Assembly: GCF_016134045.1 (NCBI RefSeq)
Contig: NZ_CP065915.1
Location: 1,426,001-1,490,000, forward strand
DNA from: Pelagovum pacificum
Lineage (GTDB): Bacteria; Pseudomonadota; Alphaproteobacteria; Rhodobacterales; Rhodobacteraceae
DNA: 64,000 nucleotides
Reading direction: 5' to 3'
The position numbers and the translations under genes are program-made. The notes under the pieces were generated by a model. It was given only the letters and a program-made list of their open reading frames with translations, did not search any database and was not told the origin of the DNA. Each line of letters starts with the position of its first letter. Within the stretch, counting starts at the first letter, position 1. This document shows positions 17,702 through 27,867 of this stretch, piece after piece.

Positions 17702-18205
17702 ATGAAAACGACACTTACCGTGAACGCGCAGTCACACAGCGTGGACCACGACCCGCGCCGCACATTGCTCGATACGCTGCGCGATGACCTCGGACTCACC
17801 GGAACGAAGAAGGGCTGCGATCACGGGCAATGCGGTGCCTGCACGGTTCTTCTGAACGGCGAGCGGGTGAATTCCTGTTTATGCCTCACGGCCATGCACG
17901 ACGGCGACGAGGTCACGACGATCGAAGGCATCGGGTCACCGGAGAAGCTGTCGGCCCTGCAGAAGGCCTTCGTCGAGAAGGACGGCTACCAGTGCGGCTA
18001 CTGCACGCCCGGCCAGATCATGTCGGCCACGGCCATGCTGAGGGAGATCAGCGAGGGCGCACCGTCGTACGTCAGTGACGACCTCGGTGAGTCCGAACTG
18101 ACCGACGCGGAGATGGCCGAGCGCATGTCGGGCAACCTTTGCCGTTGCTCCGCCTATCCGCTGATCCGCGAAGCGATCGCCATGGCGTCGGAGGTCAAGG
18201 AATGA
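17702..18205 (+). CDS. paoA: Aldehyde oxidoreductase/xanthine dehydrogenase family, [2Fe-2S] subunit
   Basis: The 167-residue protein has two [2Fe-2S] clusters: a plant-type ferredoxin site [15 protein letters not shown] with a later C (VNSCL), and the helical site CGYCTPGQ ... NLCRCSAYP. This is the small electron-transfer subunit of a three-subunit molybdenum hydroxylase whose FAD and molybdenum subunits follow immediately. No Tat signal is seen at the N-terminus, unlike periplasmic E. coli PaoA, so it may be cytoplasmic. A GGAGA lies seven to eleven bases before the ATG, and the stop overlaps the next start by ATGA. The symbol is by architecture, not proven orthology. Confidence 0.9.
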   Translation: MKTTLTVNAQSHSVDHDPRRTLLDTLRDDLGLTGTKKGCDHGQCGACTVLLNGERVNSCLCLTAMHDGDEVTTIEGIGSPEKLSALQKAFVEKDGYQCGYCTPGQIMSATAMLREISEGAPSYVSDDLGESELTDAEMAERMSGNLCRCSAYPLIREAIAMASEVKE

Positions 18206-19206
18206 GGCCGTTCGACTTTCAACGCGCAACCACGCCCGGCGACGTCGCGGCGGGCCAGATCATCGCCGGCGGGACCAACCTGCTCGACCTGATGAAGATC
18301 GAGGTGATGACCCCCGACGTGGTGGTCGACATCACGAAACTCGACGGGATGTCTGAGATCTCGGTTGACGGCGATGGTCTTCGGATTGGCGCGCTCGTGA
18401 CCAATACCGCGCTTGCCAACGACCGTCGCGTCCGGGCGGGCTGGCCGCTGCTGTCGCGGGCGATCCTTGCCGGGGCCTCCGCCCAGATCAGGAACAAGGC
18501 GACGACGGGCGGCAACCTGCTCCAGCGCACCCGGTGTCCGTACTTCTACGACACGTCTCAGGCCTGCAACAAACGCAACCCGGGCGAGGGCTGCGCGGCT
18601 CAGGGTGGCGCGGGTCGCATGCTGGCCCTGTTCGGGACGTCGGAACACTGCCTTGCCGCTCATCCCTCCGACATGGCCGTCGCACTCAGCGCACTGCAGG
18701 CGGATGTCGAGATCCGCACTGCTGGAGGCGAGACGCGCCGCGTTCCGATGCACGATTTCTACCGCGGCCCGGGTGACAGGCCCGATATCGAGACCGCGCT
18801 CGAACCGGGCGACCTCGTCACGGCGGTCATCCTGCCGGCCCCGCAGACCGGCAGCCGCCAGACCTACCGCAAGGTGCGCGACCGGGCGTCCTACGCATTC
18901 GCGCTGGTCTCGGTCGCGGGGGCGGTCACGATGGATGGCGACACGATCAGCGACCTCAGCCTCGCCTATGGCAGCGTCGCGCCGCATCCGTGGATGAACC
19001 ACGACGTGATCGAGATGCTCAAGGGGCAGACCGCGTCGATCGAGCTGTTCGAGCGCGCGGCGGACGTCCTGATCCCGGACAGCGCGCCGCATCCCGACAC
19101 GGACTACAAACGCACTCTCCTGCGCCGCACCTTCATCGCGACAATGCGCCAGCTCACCGGGCTCGCGGAGACCGCAGGCACAGACATCGCGAGGAGCGAG
19201 GCATGA
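18202..19206 (+). CDS. paoB: Aldehyde oxidoreductase family, FAD-binding subunit with extra Fe-S cysteines
   Basis: A 334-residue subunit with the FAD-binding [15 protein letters not shown] motif and [18 protein letters not shown]. The inserted loop with four cysteines ([23 protein letters not shown]) is the arrangement that holds an additional [4Fe-4S] cluster in E. coli PaoB and distinguishes this type from ordinary xanthine dehydrogenase FAD subunits. It passes electrons from the molybdenum site through the Fe-S subunit to FAD. The start overlaps the previous stop and its own stop overlaps the next start, giving tight coupling. Confidence 0.9.
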   Translation: MRPFDFQRATTPGDVAAGQIIAGGTNLLDLMKIEVMTPDVVVDITKLDGMSEISVDGDGLRIGALVTNTALANDRRVRAGWPLLSRAILAGASAQIRNKATTGGNLLQRTRCPYFYDTSQACNKRNPGEGCAAQGGAGRMLALFGTSEHCLAAHPSDMAVALSALQADVEIRTAGGETRRVPMHDFYRGPGDRPDIETALEPGDLVTAVILPAPQTGSRQTYRKVRDRASYAFALVSVAGAVTMDGDTISDLSLAYGSVAPHPWMNHDVIEMLKGQTASIELFERAADVLIPDSAPHPDTDYKRTLLRRTFIATMRQLTGLAETAGTDIARSEA

Positions 19207-21386
19207 CATCCAAGTTCACGATGGACGAACCGCAACCGCGGCTTCTGGACGAAACCGGACAGGGTGTGATCGGCACGCCGATGGACCGTACAGACGGGCC
19301 GAAGAAGGTCTCGGGCACGGCGGAGTATTCCGGTGATCATAGTGTCGAGGGCATGGCGCACGGGGTGCTGGTGCGGGCCACCATTTCGCGCGGCAAGGTC
19401 CGGAGCATGGACACCGACGCCGTGAAGTCGATCGAGGGCGTGATCGACGTCATCACCGATCCGCGCCTGATCCGGAACCCCGCGCAGGGCATGGCGGGGG
19501 AGGCACCCGTCCAGCCGGGCGACGAGGTTCATTACCACGGCCAGCCGATCGCACTCGTCGTCGCCGAAAGCTTCGAGGCGGCCCGCGATGGGGCGCAGCG
19601 GCTTGTCGTCGACTACGAGGTCGAAGAGGCCGCGTCCGCGCCCGACGAGACCCCGGACACCGAAGTCTCCGATCCCGTGACGGCAGGCGACTTCGACGCC
19701 GTCTGGTCGTCAGCCGAGGTCAAGGTCGACCGCAACTACACGACACCGTCGCAGGTCGCCGCCGCGATGGAACCACATGCCGCGCTTGCCGAATGGTCTG
19801 GTGACACCGTGACCCTGCGGAGCTCGCTCCAGATGATCCGGTTCAACAAGGCGGAACTGGCGGATTCGCTTGGCATCGACCCGAGCAAGGTGCGCATCCT
19901 CGCGCCCTTCGTCGGCGGTGGCTTCGGCTCCAAGCTTGGTCTTGGACCGGAAGCTGTGGCGGCGGCGGTCGCTGCGCAGAAACTCGGTCGTCCGGTGCGG
20001 GTCGTCATGCCCCGTCAGACCGTGTTCGATGCGATCCTGCGTCGGTCGGAGACCGCGCAGCGTGTCAGGTTCGGCGCGGGCAAGGACGGTCGTATCACGG
20101 CGATTTCTCACGACGACCGCGTCTCGAACGTCGACGGAGAGGGCTTTGCCGAACCCGTCAGCCAGGCGTCGCAGTTCATCTACGGCGCCGACGGGCTGAG
20201 CTTCACGCAGACGCTTGCGCGGATCGCGGCGACGCCGACCGGCTCGGTGCGTGCGCCGGGTGAAGCGGTGGGCATGCTGGCCTTCGAGGCGGGCGTCGAC
20301 GAACTTGCCGATACACTCGGCGTCGATCCGTTGCAGTTGCGGCTCGAGAACCTGCCCGACAAGCACCCGATGGATGGCCGCGACTATAGCACCCGCCGGC
20401 TGGCCGACTGCCTCAGGGACGGGGCCGAACGGTTCGGCTGGTCCGACCGTGGCCCGGCCGGATCGAAGCGGGACGGCGACTGGCTGATCGGTATGGGCAT
20501 GGCCTCTGCCGCGCGCGCCAACATGCTGATCCAGTCGGCGGCTCGCGTCCGGCTGACCGGGGACAAGGCCATCGTCGAGACCGACATGACCGACATCGGC
20601 ACCGGGACCTACACCATCCTCGCGCAGATCACGGCGGAGATGCTGGGTCTGCGGCCGGACCAGGTGGAGGTGCGGCTCGGCGATTCCGACCTGCCCGGCG
20701 CGTCCGGCTCCGGCGGATCGTTCGGCGCCAGCTCCGCCGGCTCGGCCACCTTCCTCGCAGCCAGGAAACTGCGGGAGCAGATCGCGGAGAAGCTCGGCTG
20801 CTCCGAGGACGATCTGACCCTGCAGGGCGGGCGTGCCCGTGGCGACAACCACGAATCGGCGCTGTCCGAACTCATCACGGAGGAAATCGTCGGCGAGGCG
20901 AGCATCGAGGCCGGCAAGACGGCCGAAAGCCACTTCTCCGCCGGGTTCGGCGCGCATTTCGCCGAAGTCGCGGTCAACGAGTGGACCGGGGAAGTCCGCG
21001 TCCGCCGGATGCTCGGCGTTATGTCGATCGGTCGTATCCTGAACGAGAAGACGGCCCGTAGTCAGGCCCTCGGCGGTATGATCTGGGGCATTGGCGCGGC
21101 GCTCACCGAGGAGATGGAGAGCGACCGGCGGGACGGCCACATCGTCACCCGCGACCTGGCCAACTACCACGTTCCGGTCCACGCCGACGTCCCCGGAGAC
21201 ATGCAGGTCGTGTTCCTCGAGGAGCGCGACGACTGGGCCAACCCGATCCAGAGCAAGGGGGTCGGCGAACTCGGCATCTCGGGCGCCGGTGCGGCGGTGA
21301 TCAACGCGATCGCCCACGCAACTGGCCACCGGGTCTATGACTACCCCTGCCACCCGGACCGCGTCCTCGCGGCCATGGGTGTGTAA
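19203..21386 (+). CDS. paoC: Aldehyde oxidoreductase family, molybdopterin-binding subunit
   Basis: A 727-residue catalytic subunit. Visible motifs are the early [20 protein letters not shown], the [16 protein letters not shown] cofactor loop, the [13 protein letters not shown] loop and, near the C-terminus, [13 protein letters not shown], in which the glutamate of GVGE is the expected catalytic base. It should hydroxylate an aldehyde or heterocycle with molybdopterin cytosine dinucleotide. The ATG at 19203 overlaps the FAD-subunit stop. No XdhC/PaoD-type maturation gene is next to it, so maturation must be provided from elsewhere. Confidence 0.9.
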   Translation: MTSKFTMDEPQPRLLDETGQGVIGTPMDRTDGPKKVSGTAEYSGDHSVEGMAHGVLVRATISRGKVRSMDTDAVKSIEGVIDVITDPRLIRNPAQGMAGEAPVQPGDEVHYHGQPIALVVAESFEAARDGAQRLVVDYEVEEAASAPDETPDTEVSDPVTAGDFDAVWSSAEVKVDRNYTTPSQVAAAMEPHAALAEWSGDTVTLRSSLQMIRFNKAELADSLGIDPSKVRILAPFVGGGFGSKLGLGPEAVAAAVAAQKLGRPVRVVMPRQTVFDAILRRSETAQRVRFGAGKDGRITAISHDDRVSNVDGEGFAEPVSQASQFIYGADGLSFTQTLARIAATPTGSVRAPGEAVGMLAFEAGVDELADTLGVDPLQLRLENLPDKHPMDGRDYSTRRLADCLRDGAERFGWSDRGPAGSKRDGDWLIGMGMASAARANMLIQSAARVRLTGDKAIVETDMTDIGTGTYTILAQITAEMLGLRPDQVEVRLGDSDLPGASGSGGSFGASSAGSATFLAARKLREQIAEKLGCSEDDLTLQGGRARGDNHESALSELITEEIVGEASIEAGKTAESHFSAGFGAHFAEVAVNEWTGEVRVRRMLGVMSIGRILNEKTARSQALGGMIWGIGAALTEEMESDRRDGHIVTRDLANYHVPVHADVPGDMQVVFLEERDDWANPIQSKGVGELGISGAGAAVINAIAHATGHRVYDYPCHPDRVLAAMGV

Positions 21387-21619
21387 CCTATTGGCAGGCG
21401 GCCTTGTCCGGGAGCCGGGCAGGGCCGCCCTTGCAGGAGATCGAAGCCACCCCTCTCGCAGGTCCGGCATCCGCGCGGAGCTTCGGCGGAGCGCCTCCGG
21501 GGCCATTGGGCCTGACGAAATAGGGGTTGAAGGCCCCTCCTGCCGCAACTAGAACACGCCGAATTCGACAGGGTCCCCTGACCGGCGGGGCCTTTTGTGC
21601 GCCCAGATCGAGGAAGACC
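21387..21619. promoter_or_regulatory. Intergenic region and leader of trigger factor
   Basis: A promoter-like pair TTGAAG and TAGAAC separated by 17 bases lies at 21527-21555. Upstream, GGGGCC (21499-21504) can pair with GGCCCC (21532-21537), so the region is also able to form a long stem. On the minus strand an 80-codon frame crosses it, containing [13 protein letters not shown], but I recognise no family and it has no ribosome binding site. Confidence 0.45.
21571..21597 (+). terminator. Terminator-like hairpin in the tig leader
   Basis: GGGTCCCC pairs with CGGGGCC around an eight-base loop and is followed directly by TTTTG. It lies downstream of the predicted promoter and only 23 bases before the start codon of trigger factor, so it may act as an attenuator rather than a simple end of the preceding operon. 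Confidence 0.4.
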
Positions 21620-22945
21620 ATGCAAGTCACCGAAACCCAGAACGAAGGCCTGAAACGCGGCTACCAGATCACGCTGACCGCGGACGAGCTGGAACAGAAG
21701 GTGCAGGCCAAGCTCAAGGAAGCTCAGCCCGACATCGAGATGAAGGGCTTCCGGAAGGGCAAGGTCCCGATGGCGCTGCTCAAGAAGCAGTTCGGCCCGC
21801 GCATCATGGGCGAAGCGATGCAGGAAAGCATCGACGGCGCCGTGACCTCGCACCTCGAGGAAACGGGCCACCGCCCGGCGATGCAGCCGCAGATGGCGAT
21901 GTCGAACGAAGACTGGAAAGAGGGCGACGACGTCGTCGTCGACGTCAGCTACGAGACGCTCCCCGAGATCGAAGAGATCGACTTCTCCGACATCGAGATC
22001 GAGCGTCTGGTCGTGAAGGCGGACGAGGCTTCGGTGAACGAGGCGCTCGAGAGCCTCGCCAAGAACGCTCAGTCCTTCGAGACGAAAAAGGGCAAGGCCG
22101 CCGACGGCGACCAGGTCGTGATCGATTTCGTCGGCAAGAAGGACGGTGAAGCGTTCGAAGGGGGCTCCGCCGAGGATTACCCGCTGACGCTCGGCTCCAA
22201 CTCCTTCATCCCCGGCTTCGAAGAGCAGCTGGTTGGTGTGAAGGCCGGTGACGAGAAGTCGCTCGACATCACCTTCCCCGAGCAATACCAGGCCGAGCAC
22301 CTCGCCGGTCAGGCCGTCGTCTTCGACGTGACCGTCAAGGAAGTGAAGAAACCCGTCGACGCCGAGATCGACGACGAACTCGCCAAGAAGTTCGGTGCCG
22401 ACGACCTCGACGCGCTGAAGGCCCAGATCACCGAGCGTCTTGAGGCCGAGTACAAGGGCGCTTCGCGCTCCGTCGCCAAGCGGTCGCTGCTCGACGCGCT
22501 CGACCAGCGGGTCAACTTCGACCTGCCGCAGAGCCTCGTCGATGCCGAAGCCAACCAGATCGCGCACCAGCTGTGGCACGAGGACAACCCCGATCACCAC
22601 GGCCACGACCACGGTGAGATCGAGACCACCGAAGAGCACGTGAAGCTTGCCGAGCGTCGCGTGAAGCTTGGCCTGTTCCTCGCCGAGATCGGCCAGAAGA
22701 ACGAGATCCAGGTCTCCGACGCAGAAATGACGCAGGCCGTCATGACGCAGGCTCGCCAGTACCCGGGCCAGGAGCGCCAGTTCTTCGAGTACGTCCAGCA
22801 GAACCCGCAGATGCGCCAGCAGATCCAGGCGCCGATCTTCGAGGACAAGGTCGTCGACATGATCTTCGACAAGTCCAAGGTCACGGAGAAGGAAGTCTCC
22901 AAGGAAGAGCTGCAGGAAGCGGTCGAAAAGCTCGACGACGAGTGA
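21620..22945 (+). CDS. tig: Trigger factor, ribosome-associated chaperone/peptidyl-prolyl isomerase
   Basis: A 441-residue protein with the usual three domains: N-terminal ribosome-binding domain with the signature loop GFRKGKVPM (about residue 44), an FKBP-type isomerase domain ([19 protein letters not shown], then [16 protein letters not shown], about 155-235), and the helical C-terminal chaperone domain. It binds nascent chains at the ribosome exit tunnel. A histidine-rich patch (HHGHDHG near residue 328) sits in the C-terminal domain and may bind metal. Ends in a strong terminator. The start at ATG 21620 follows GAGGAAGACC. Confidence 0.96.
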   Translation: MQVTETQNEGLKRGYQITLTADELEQKVQAKLKEAQPDIEMKGFRKGKVPMALLKKQFGPRIMGEAMQESIDGAVTSHLEETGHRPAMQPQMAMSNEDWKEGDDVVVDVSYETLPEIEEIDFSDIEIERLVVKADEASVNEALESLAKNAQSFETKKGKAADGDQVVIDFVGKKDGEAFEGGSAEDYPLTLGSNSFIPGFEEQLVGVKAGDEKSLDITFPEQYQAEHLAGQAVVFDVTVKEVKKPVDAEIDDELAKKFGADDLDALKAQITERLEAEYKGASRSVAKRSLLDALDQRVNFDLPQSLVDAEANQIAHQLWHEDNPDHHGHDHGEIETTEEHVKLAERRVKLGLFLAEIGQKNEIQVSDAEMTQAVMTQARQYPGQERQFFEYVQQNPQMRQQIQAPIFEDKVVDMIFDKSKVTEKEVSKEELQEAVEKLDDE

Positions 22946-22978
22946 TCGCGGGGCCTCCGAGGCCGTAGAAATGACGAA

Positions 22979-23013
22979 CGCCCCTGCAGGAGACTGCGGG
23001 GGCGTTTTCATTT
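22979..23013 (+). terminator. Rho-independent terminator after tig
   Basis: CGCCCCTGCAG pairs with CTGCGGGGGCG (one mismatch) around a GAGA loop, followed by TTTTCATTT. It is well placed 33 bases after the tig stop; on the minus strand it would also end the convergent deaminase transcript less efficiently. Confidence 0.85.
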
Positions 23014-23054
23014 GATGGCGATGGATTGTCCGGCAACTGCGCCGGCGGTCGGCC

Positions 23055-24131
23055 TCAGACCGCGCGGAAGTGCTTGGACAGCTTCAGCCCCTGTCCCTGG
23101 TAGTTCGAGGCGATACCGCGCCCATAGAGCTGCTCGGGCTCTTCCGACATCTTCTCGTACAGCAGACGTCCGACGACCTGCCCGTGCTCCAGCACGAAGG
23201 GCGCCTCGTGGCACCGGACCTCGAGCACGCCGCGTGAGCCGCCGCCGCCCGCCGAGGCATGGCCGAAGCCGGGGTCGAAGAAACCGGCGTAGTGCACCCG
23301 GAACTCGCCCACCATGGCAAGGTAGGGCGCCATTTCGGCGGCGTAGCCGGGTGGGATCGTCACCGCCTCGCGGCTGACGAGGATATAGAATGCGCCGGGG
23401 TCGAGGATCAGGCTCCGCCGGTCGGTGTGCAGCGGCTCCCAGAACTCCGACGGCTCGTAATGGCCGATCCGGTCGAGGTCGATGACCCCCGTGTGCGGTT
23501 TGGCGCGGTAGCCGACGAGTGTGCCCTCGGACGGGGCGAGGTCGACGGAGAAGCCGAGCCCGTCGTCGATCACCGGATCGCCGTCCACGAGCGGCTCTGA
23601 CGCATGGAGCGCCATCAACGCGGCGTCGTCCAGCCGGGCCTCGCCCCGCCGCAGGCGTAGCTGGTTCAGCCGCTGGCCGGCCCGCACGAGCACAGAGAAG
23701 GAGCGAGGGCAAATCTCGGCATAGAGTGGCCCCTTGTAGCCGGGTTCGATCCGGTCGAACTCGGTCCCGCCATCGGTGATCGTTCGCGTCAGAAGATCGA
23801 GCCGCCCGGTCGAACTCTTGGCGTTGGCAATGGCCTGAAGGTCGTTGGGCAGCGACAGCCGCTCCATCAGCGGCACGACGTAGACGCAGCCCTTCTCCAG
23901 CACCGCGCCGTCGGTGAGGTCGACCCGGTGCATCTCGAACTCATCCAGCCGTTCGGCGACCTTCCGCCCCCGTCCGGCGAGGAAGGAGGCGCGTACCCGG
24001 TAGGCGGTCGTGCCGAGACGGAGGTCGAGGCTCGCGGGCTGAATCTGGCCGTCGACGAGCGGTTGATCGAGGCCGATCGCATCGTCCCCGATCAGCGCGG
24101 CGATCTGCCGGTCGGATAGGACCCCTGTCAT
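23055..24131 (-). CDS. 2'-deoxycytidine 5'-triphosphate deaminase family protein (long form)
   Basis: A 358-residue protein related to dCTP deaminase/dUTPase trimers but about twice the length of Dcd, with two similar halves. The first half has GQIQPASLDLRLG and ANAKSSTGRLDLLTRTITDG (the SSxGR motif of deaminases). The second half has FYILVSREAVTIPPGYAAEM and FDPGFGHASAGGGGSRGVLE. Alphaproteobacteria often carry this long form besides normal dcd. It should act in pyrimidine deoxynucleotide metabolism, making dUTP for dTMP synthesis. The start at ATG 24131 removes ten weakly conserved upstream residues. Confidence 0.88.
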   Translation of the reverse strand: MTGVLSDRQIAALIGDDAIGLDQPLVDGQIQPASLDLRLGTTAYRVRASFLAGRGRKVAERLDEFEMHRVDLTDGAVLEKGCVYVVPLMERLSLPNDLQAIANAKSSTGRLDLLTRTITDGGTEFDRIEPGYKGPLYAEICPRSFSVLVRAGQRLNQLRLRRGEARLDDAALMALHASEPLVDGDPVIDDGLGFSVDLAPSEGTLVGYRAKPHTGVIDLDRIGHYEPSEFWEPLHTDRRSLILDPGAFYILVSREAVTIPPGYAAEMAPYLAMVGEFRVHYAGFFDPGFGHASAGGGGSRGVLEVRCHEAPFVLEHGQVVGRLLYEKMSEEPEQLYGRGIASNYQGQGLKLSKHFRAV

Positions 24132-24275
24132 GCGCGCACCCCGTGGCTGGCCTGCTGTCACGCCCGCGCCGGGCGCGGGATTTCCGTGTGGTTACGGGGC
24201 GGCGTTTCGCGATGCAAGCACACCGGCGGCCCCGGCGGGGTGCCGGATGCGGAAAAGGTAGCGATGTGATTGAAA

Positions 24276-24352
24276 TGGTCGGGCTAGCAGGACTTGAACC
24301 TGCGACCTTCCGTCCCCCAGACGGACGCGCTACCAGGCTGCGCCATAGCCCG
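24276..24352 (-). tRNA. tRNA-Pro (anticodon GGG), CCA encoded
   Basis: The minus strand folds as a complete cloverleaf: acceptor CGGGCTA/TAGCCCG, D-arm GCGC...GCGC, anticodon stem TCCGT/ACGGA with loop CTGGGGG, and T-arm GCAGG-TTCAAGT-CCTGC. The discriminator A is followed by encoded CCA. The anticodon reads GGG, proline. Confidence 0.97.
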
Positions 24353-24467
24353 ACGTGAGGGGCGTTCTAGCGGTTTTGCGGCGCGGTGCAACCCCGGAAA
24401 ACACTCCGTCGCGGCACTATTCTTCCGGGTAGCGGATCCTGTCGTGCTCGGTGCCGCGCGGGGCGGA

Positions 24468-25358
24468 TCAGGCGCGCGCGAGCTGCAGCTGTTCCAGCCG
24501 GACGAGCGCGGCTGCGGCGTCCTTCGGGCGACTGACGGTGGCGACAAGCGACAGCAGGCCGGGGCCGGTTGCCGCAACCTCGTCCGGGTCGTCCGCGATG
24601 GTCGACAGGGCAATGGCGAGCGGACCTTGGACCGGTTCAGGCTCAGGCTCCGCTTCGGGGGGCTGGGCCGGCTCGTCCGGAACGACGGGCTCCTCGACCG
24701 GGGCTTCGGCGGCCTCGACAAGAGGATCTTCCGGGGTGTCCTCCGCAGCGACCGGAGGCGCCAGTGCGGGTGGGTCTTCGGCGGGTGGATCCTCGACAGG
24801 CAGCTCGTCGGCTTGAGACTGGTCCTCGGCCATGGGCGCGTCCGCGTCGGGGGTGTCGGGTTTGGCGTCCGTATCCGCATCCGGCGTATCTTCGCTCTGT
24901 CCAATGCCGCCCGTGCGGCGCAGGAACGCGGGAAGCTCGTTGCGGGGCAGGGGAACGACGTTGGACGGCGTCTCTTCCGCGACCTGCTCGGCCGCAGCCT
25001 CCGTCTCGGTTTCCGGCTCCGGTGCGGACGTCGCGTCGACCGCGTCCGTCGCTTCACCGTCGAACAGGCCCTCCTGCGGCCCGGATGCCGGGTCGGCCAT
25101 GCCGGCCACGTGGCGAATACCCTTCTCGCGCAGTAACTTCTGCACGCCCTTGATGGTCATCCCATCGTCGTGCAGCAGCGCCTTGATGCCGCCGAGCAGG
25201 GCGACATCGTCGGGGCGGTAATAGCGCCGCCCACCGGCCCGCTTGACGGGCTTCACCTGTGGAAACTTGCTCTCCCAGAAGCGGAGAACGTGGGCCGGGG
25301 TGTCCAGCTTCTCTGCGACTTCTGAGATTGTGCGGAACGCGTCGGGGGACTTGTTCAT
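24468..25358 (-). CDS. MerR-family regulator with long acidic/proline-rich tail
   Basis: The N-terminal 75 residues are a MerR winged helix ([20 protein letters not shown], then [20 protein letters not shown]). Residues 90-265 are low-complexity, rich in Glu, Pro, Ala and Asp; the last 30 residues are more ordered ([20 protein letters not shown]). No metal-binding cysteines are seen, so a metal sensor is unlikely. It lies just after ihfA on the same strand, a constant arrangement in Rhodobacterales as I recall. Function is unknown; the tail is probably disordered. Confidence 0.88.
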   Translation of the reverse strand: MNKSPDAFRTISEVAEKLDTPAHVLRFWESKFPQVKPVKRAGGRRYYRPDDVALLGGIKALLHDDGMTIKGVQKLLREKGIRHVAGMADPASGPQEGLFDGEATDAVDATSAPEPETETEAAAEQVAEETPSNVVPLPRNELPAFLRRTGGIGQSEDTPDADTDAKPDTPDADAPMAEDQSQADELPVEDPPAEDPPALAPPVAAEDTPEDPLVEAAEAPVEEPVVPDEPAQPPEAEPEPEPVQGPLAIALSTIADDPDEVAATGPGLLSLVATVSRPKDAAAALVRLEQLQLARA

Positions 25359-25365
25359 CGCGGGA

Positions 25366-25668
25366 TCAGGCCTTGTTGCCGGCCGCCACCTTGTCCTTCA
25401 TCAGGTGCGAGGGGCGGAAGGTGAGGACCCGGCGAGGGTGGATCGGAACCTCTTCCCCGGTTTTCGGATTGCGTCCGACGCGGGCGGCCTTGTCGCGGAC
25501 GGCGAAGGTGCCGAACGAGCTGATCTTGACCGTCTCGCCCGCGGCCAGCGCGTCGGAGACATGGGTGAGGATGCTCTCGACAAGGTCGGCACTGTCATTG
25601 CGGGACAGGCCCACTTCGGCATGGACTGCCTCGGCGAGATCCATACGTGTCAGCGTCTTGTTGGACAT
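25366..25668 (-). CDS. ihfA: Integration host factor alpha subunit
   Basis: A 100-residue HU/IHF-fold protein: [40 protein letters not shown] and [20 protein letters not shown] are the diagnostic segments, the last being the DNA-bending beta arm with its intercalating proline. The N-terminal pattern [11 protein letters not shown] favours alpha over beta. With IhfB, encoded elsewhere, it bends DNA in recombination and transcription. It lies downstream of fabH (93-base gap) and just before the merR gene, probably co-transcribed. Confidence 0.95.
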   Translation of the reverse strand: MSNKTLTRMDLAEAVHAEVGLSRNDSADLVESILTHVSDALAAGETVKISSFGTFAVRDKAARVGRNPKTGEEVPIHPRRVLTFRPSHLMKDKVAAGNKA

Positions 25669-25761
25669 TGCGGCCCCCCGTGATTTGACCGGAGCTTGGC
25701 GTGACAGAATTTGGGAGTCAATATCAAGCCCTTGGGCCGGCGTCTTAATGTAGGTTTCCGC

Positions 25762-26730
25762 CTACCAGCGCAGGACGACCGAACCCCAGGCCAGACCGCC
25801 GCCGATCGCCTCCGTGACGACGAGGTCGCCGGGCTTGATCTGGCCACGCTCCACGCCGACCGACAGGGCCAGCGGGATCGACGCGGCGGAGGTGTTCCCG
25901 TGGTCCTGAACGGTTACCACGACCTTGTCCATCTCCAGCCCGAGCTTCTTGGCCGTCGACTGGATGATGCGGATGTTGGCCTGATGCGGGACGACCCAGT
26001 CGACGTCCTCATGTCCCAGACTGGCCTTTGCAAGCGCGGCATGTGCCGTCTCGGCCAGCTTCTCGACCGCGTGGCGGAAGACCTCGCGGCCCTGCATCCG
26101 CAGGACGCCGGAGGTGCCGGTGGAGATGCCGCCATCGACATAGAGCAGGTCGCGGTAGCGCCCGTCGGAGTTCAGGTCGGTGGACAGAATGCCGGGATCG
26201 TCGCTGGTGCCGGCGTGGTCTTCCGCCTCCAGCAGCAGCGCACCGGCGCCATCGCCGAACAGCACGCAGGTGGAGCGGTCGGTCCAGTCCATGATCCGGC
26301 TGAAGGTCTCCGCCCCGATCACCAGCACGCGGCGCGCCTGGCCCGAGACGATGAGCGCGTTGGCGTTGGCGAGCGCGTAGACGAAGCCGGCGCAGACCGC
26401 CTGGACGTCGTAGGCGAAGCCCTTCGTCATGCCGAGCGCGTTCTGAACCATAGTTGCGGCGGAGGGGAAGGTGAAGTCGGCTGTGGAGGTCGCGAGGATG
26501 ATCGCGTCGACATCGGCGCCGGTCATACCGGCATTCGCAAGCGCCGCCTGTGCCGCCTTCGTGGCCAGCATCGACGTCGTTTCGCCCTCGGCAGCGAAAT
26601 GGCGGCGTTCGATCCCCGAGCGGGAGCGGATCCATTCGTCGGACGTATCGAGTGACTTTTCGAACTCGGCGTTCGGGACGATTCTTTCGGGCAGGTAATG
26701 CCCGACCCCTTTGACCACCGCTCTCAGCAT
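25762..26730 (-). CDS. fabH: Beta-ketoacyl-ACP synthase III
   Basis: A 322-residue condensing enzyme that joins acetyl-CoA and malonyl-ACP to start fatty acid synthesis. The catalytic cysteine is C113 (AVCAGFVYAL), the histidine is in VVPHQANIRI and the asparagine in DHGNTSAASIPL, the complete FabH triad. ATG 26730 gives the usual family length and starts one base after the plsX stop codon; 14 further in-frame residues upstream lie within plsX and are unlikely to be used. Part of the DUF177-rpmF-plsX-fabH cluster. Confidence 0.96.
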   Translation of the reverse strand: MLRAVVKGVGHYLPERIVPNAEFEKSLDTSDEWIRSRSGIERRHFAAEGETTSMLATKAAQAALANAGMTGADVDAIILATSTADFTFPSAATMVQNALGMTKGFAYDVQAVCAGFVYALANANALIVSGQARRVLVIGAETFSRIMDWTDRSTCVLFGDGAGALLLEAEDHAGTSDDPGILSTDLNSDGRYRDLLYVDGGISTGTSGVLRMQGREVFRHAVEKLAETAHAALAKASLGHEDVDWVVPHQANIRIIQSTAKKLGLEMDKVVVTVQDHGNTSAASIPLALSVGVERGQIKPGDLVVTEAIGGGLAWGSVVLRW

Positions 26731-26731
26731 T

Positions 26732-27847
26732 TCAACGTGTGCCAGTGCCTTCAGTTCTTGTCCGCTCTCCATCGGGACCGGTCAGCGCCGCAGCGGATGC
26801 GACGCGGGCGGCCAGCCTGTCGGAGAAACCGGAGCTGGCAAGGCGATAGGCCAGTTTGACCGCCGCCGCAACTCCAAGCGCGTCGGCAGAGCCGTGGCTC
26901 TTGACCACGGTGCCGTTCAGACCAAGGAAAACCCCGCCGTTCGCGCGGCGCGGGTCGATCCGTTTCTTGAAGCGGTTGAGCGACGTCATCGCGAGCAGGG
27001 CGGCGATCTTCGACAGCGGCGTCTTGTTGAACGCCTCGCGCAGCAGGCCGGAGATCATGGAGGCGGTGCCTTCGCCGGTCTTCAGCGCGATATTGCCGGT
27101 GAAGCCATCCGTGACGATCACGTCAACCCGGTCGGAGGGGATGTCGCCGCCTTCGACGAAACCGACATAGTCGAAATCGGCGAGCGGCGCGGCGCGGCCG
27201 ATCAGGTCGTTGGCGACCTTCAACTCGGCGCGGCCCTTGTGCTCTTCAACGCCGACGTTGAGCAGGCCGATGCGTGGCCGCTCGATGCCCAGACCGTTGC
27301 GGGCATAGGAAGCGCCCATCATCGCATAGGTGAGCAGATCGTCCTGATCGGCGCGCACGTCGGCGCCGACGTCGAGCATCAGGTTGAAGCCACCGGGATT
27401 GCGAGAGGGCCAGAGGCAGGCGATGGCAGGACGGTTCACGCCTTCCGCCTTGCGCAAGCGCACCATCGAGACTGCCATCAGCGCGCCGGTGTTGCCGCAA
27501 GAGACGCAGGACTGGGCCTCCTTGTCGCGCACCGCGTCGATGGCGGACCACATGGACGTGCCCTTGCCATGCCGCATGACGTGGCTCGGCTTGTCGGTCA
27601 TGTCGACCACGCCCTCGGCATGGCGGATCGTGACGCGATCGCCGATCTTGCGCTTGGCGACCAGCGGCGCGAGCGTGTCTTGCGGTCCGTGCAGGAGGAT
27701 GCGGGCTTCCGGTTCCTTCTCGAGAAACCGCGCAAGGCCGGCGACCACGACCGCAGGGCCCTGGTCCCCGCCCATCGCGTCCACAGAAATGACGATACCC
27801 CCTGCCGCGGGCAGGGGGTTGTTCGTCTCTGGATCGGTGTTGGTCAT
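26732..27847 (-). CDS. plsX: Phosphate acyltransferase PlsX
   Basis: A 371-residue enzyme converting acyl-ACP to acyl-phosphate, the donor for PlsY in phospholipid synthesis. Recognised from ISVDAMGGDQGPAVVVAG, SCVSCGNTGALMA, IACLWPSRNPGGFNLMLDVG and DGFTGNIALKTGEG. The C-terminal 25 residues (PDGERTRTEGTGTR) are a weakly conserved tail. It lies between rpmF and fabH, the classical order, with one base to the fabH start. Confidence 0.97.
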   Translation of the reverse strand: MTNTDPETNNPLPAAGGIVISVDAMGGDQGPAVVVAGLARFLEKEPEARILLHGPQDTLAPLVAKRKIGDRVTIRHAEGVVDMTDKPSHVMRHGKGTSMWSAIDAVRDKEAQSCVSCGNTGALMAVSMVRLRKAEGVNRPAIACLWPSRNPGGFNLMLDVGADVRADQDDLLTYAMMGASYARNGLGIERPRIGLLNVGVEEHKGRAELKVANDLIGRAAPLADFDYVGFVEGGDIPSDRVDVIVTDGFTGNIALKTGEGTASMISGLLREAFNKTPLSKIAALLAMTSLNRFKKRIDPRRANGGVFLGLNGTVVKSHGSADALGVAAAVKLAYRLASSGFSDRLAARVASAAALTGPDGERTRTEGTGTR

Positions 27848-27867
27848 AGAACTACGACCCCGCAGAC

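Noticed and set aside
21388..21630. 80-codon minus-strand ORF upstream of tig ([13 protein letters not shown])
   Set aside because: Partly protein-like, but no ribosome site, starts inside tig and crosses the tig promoter; kept only as a remark in the leader region.
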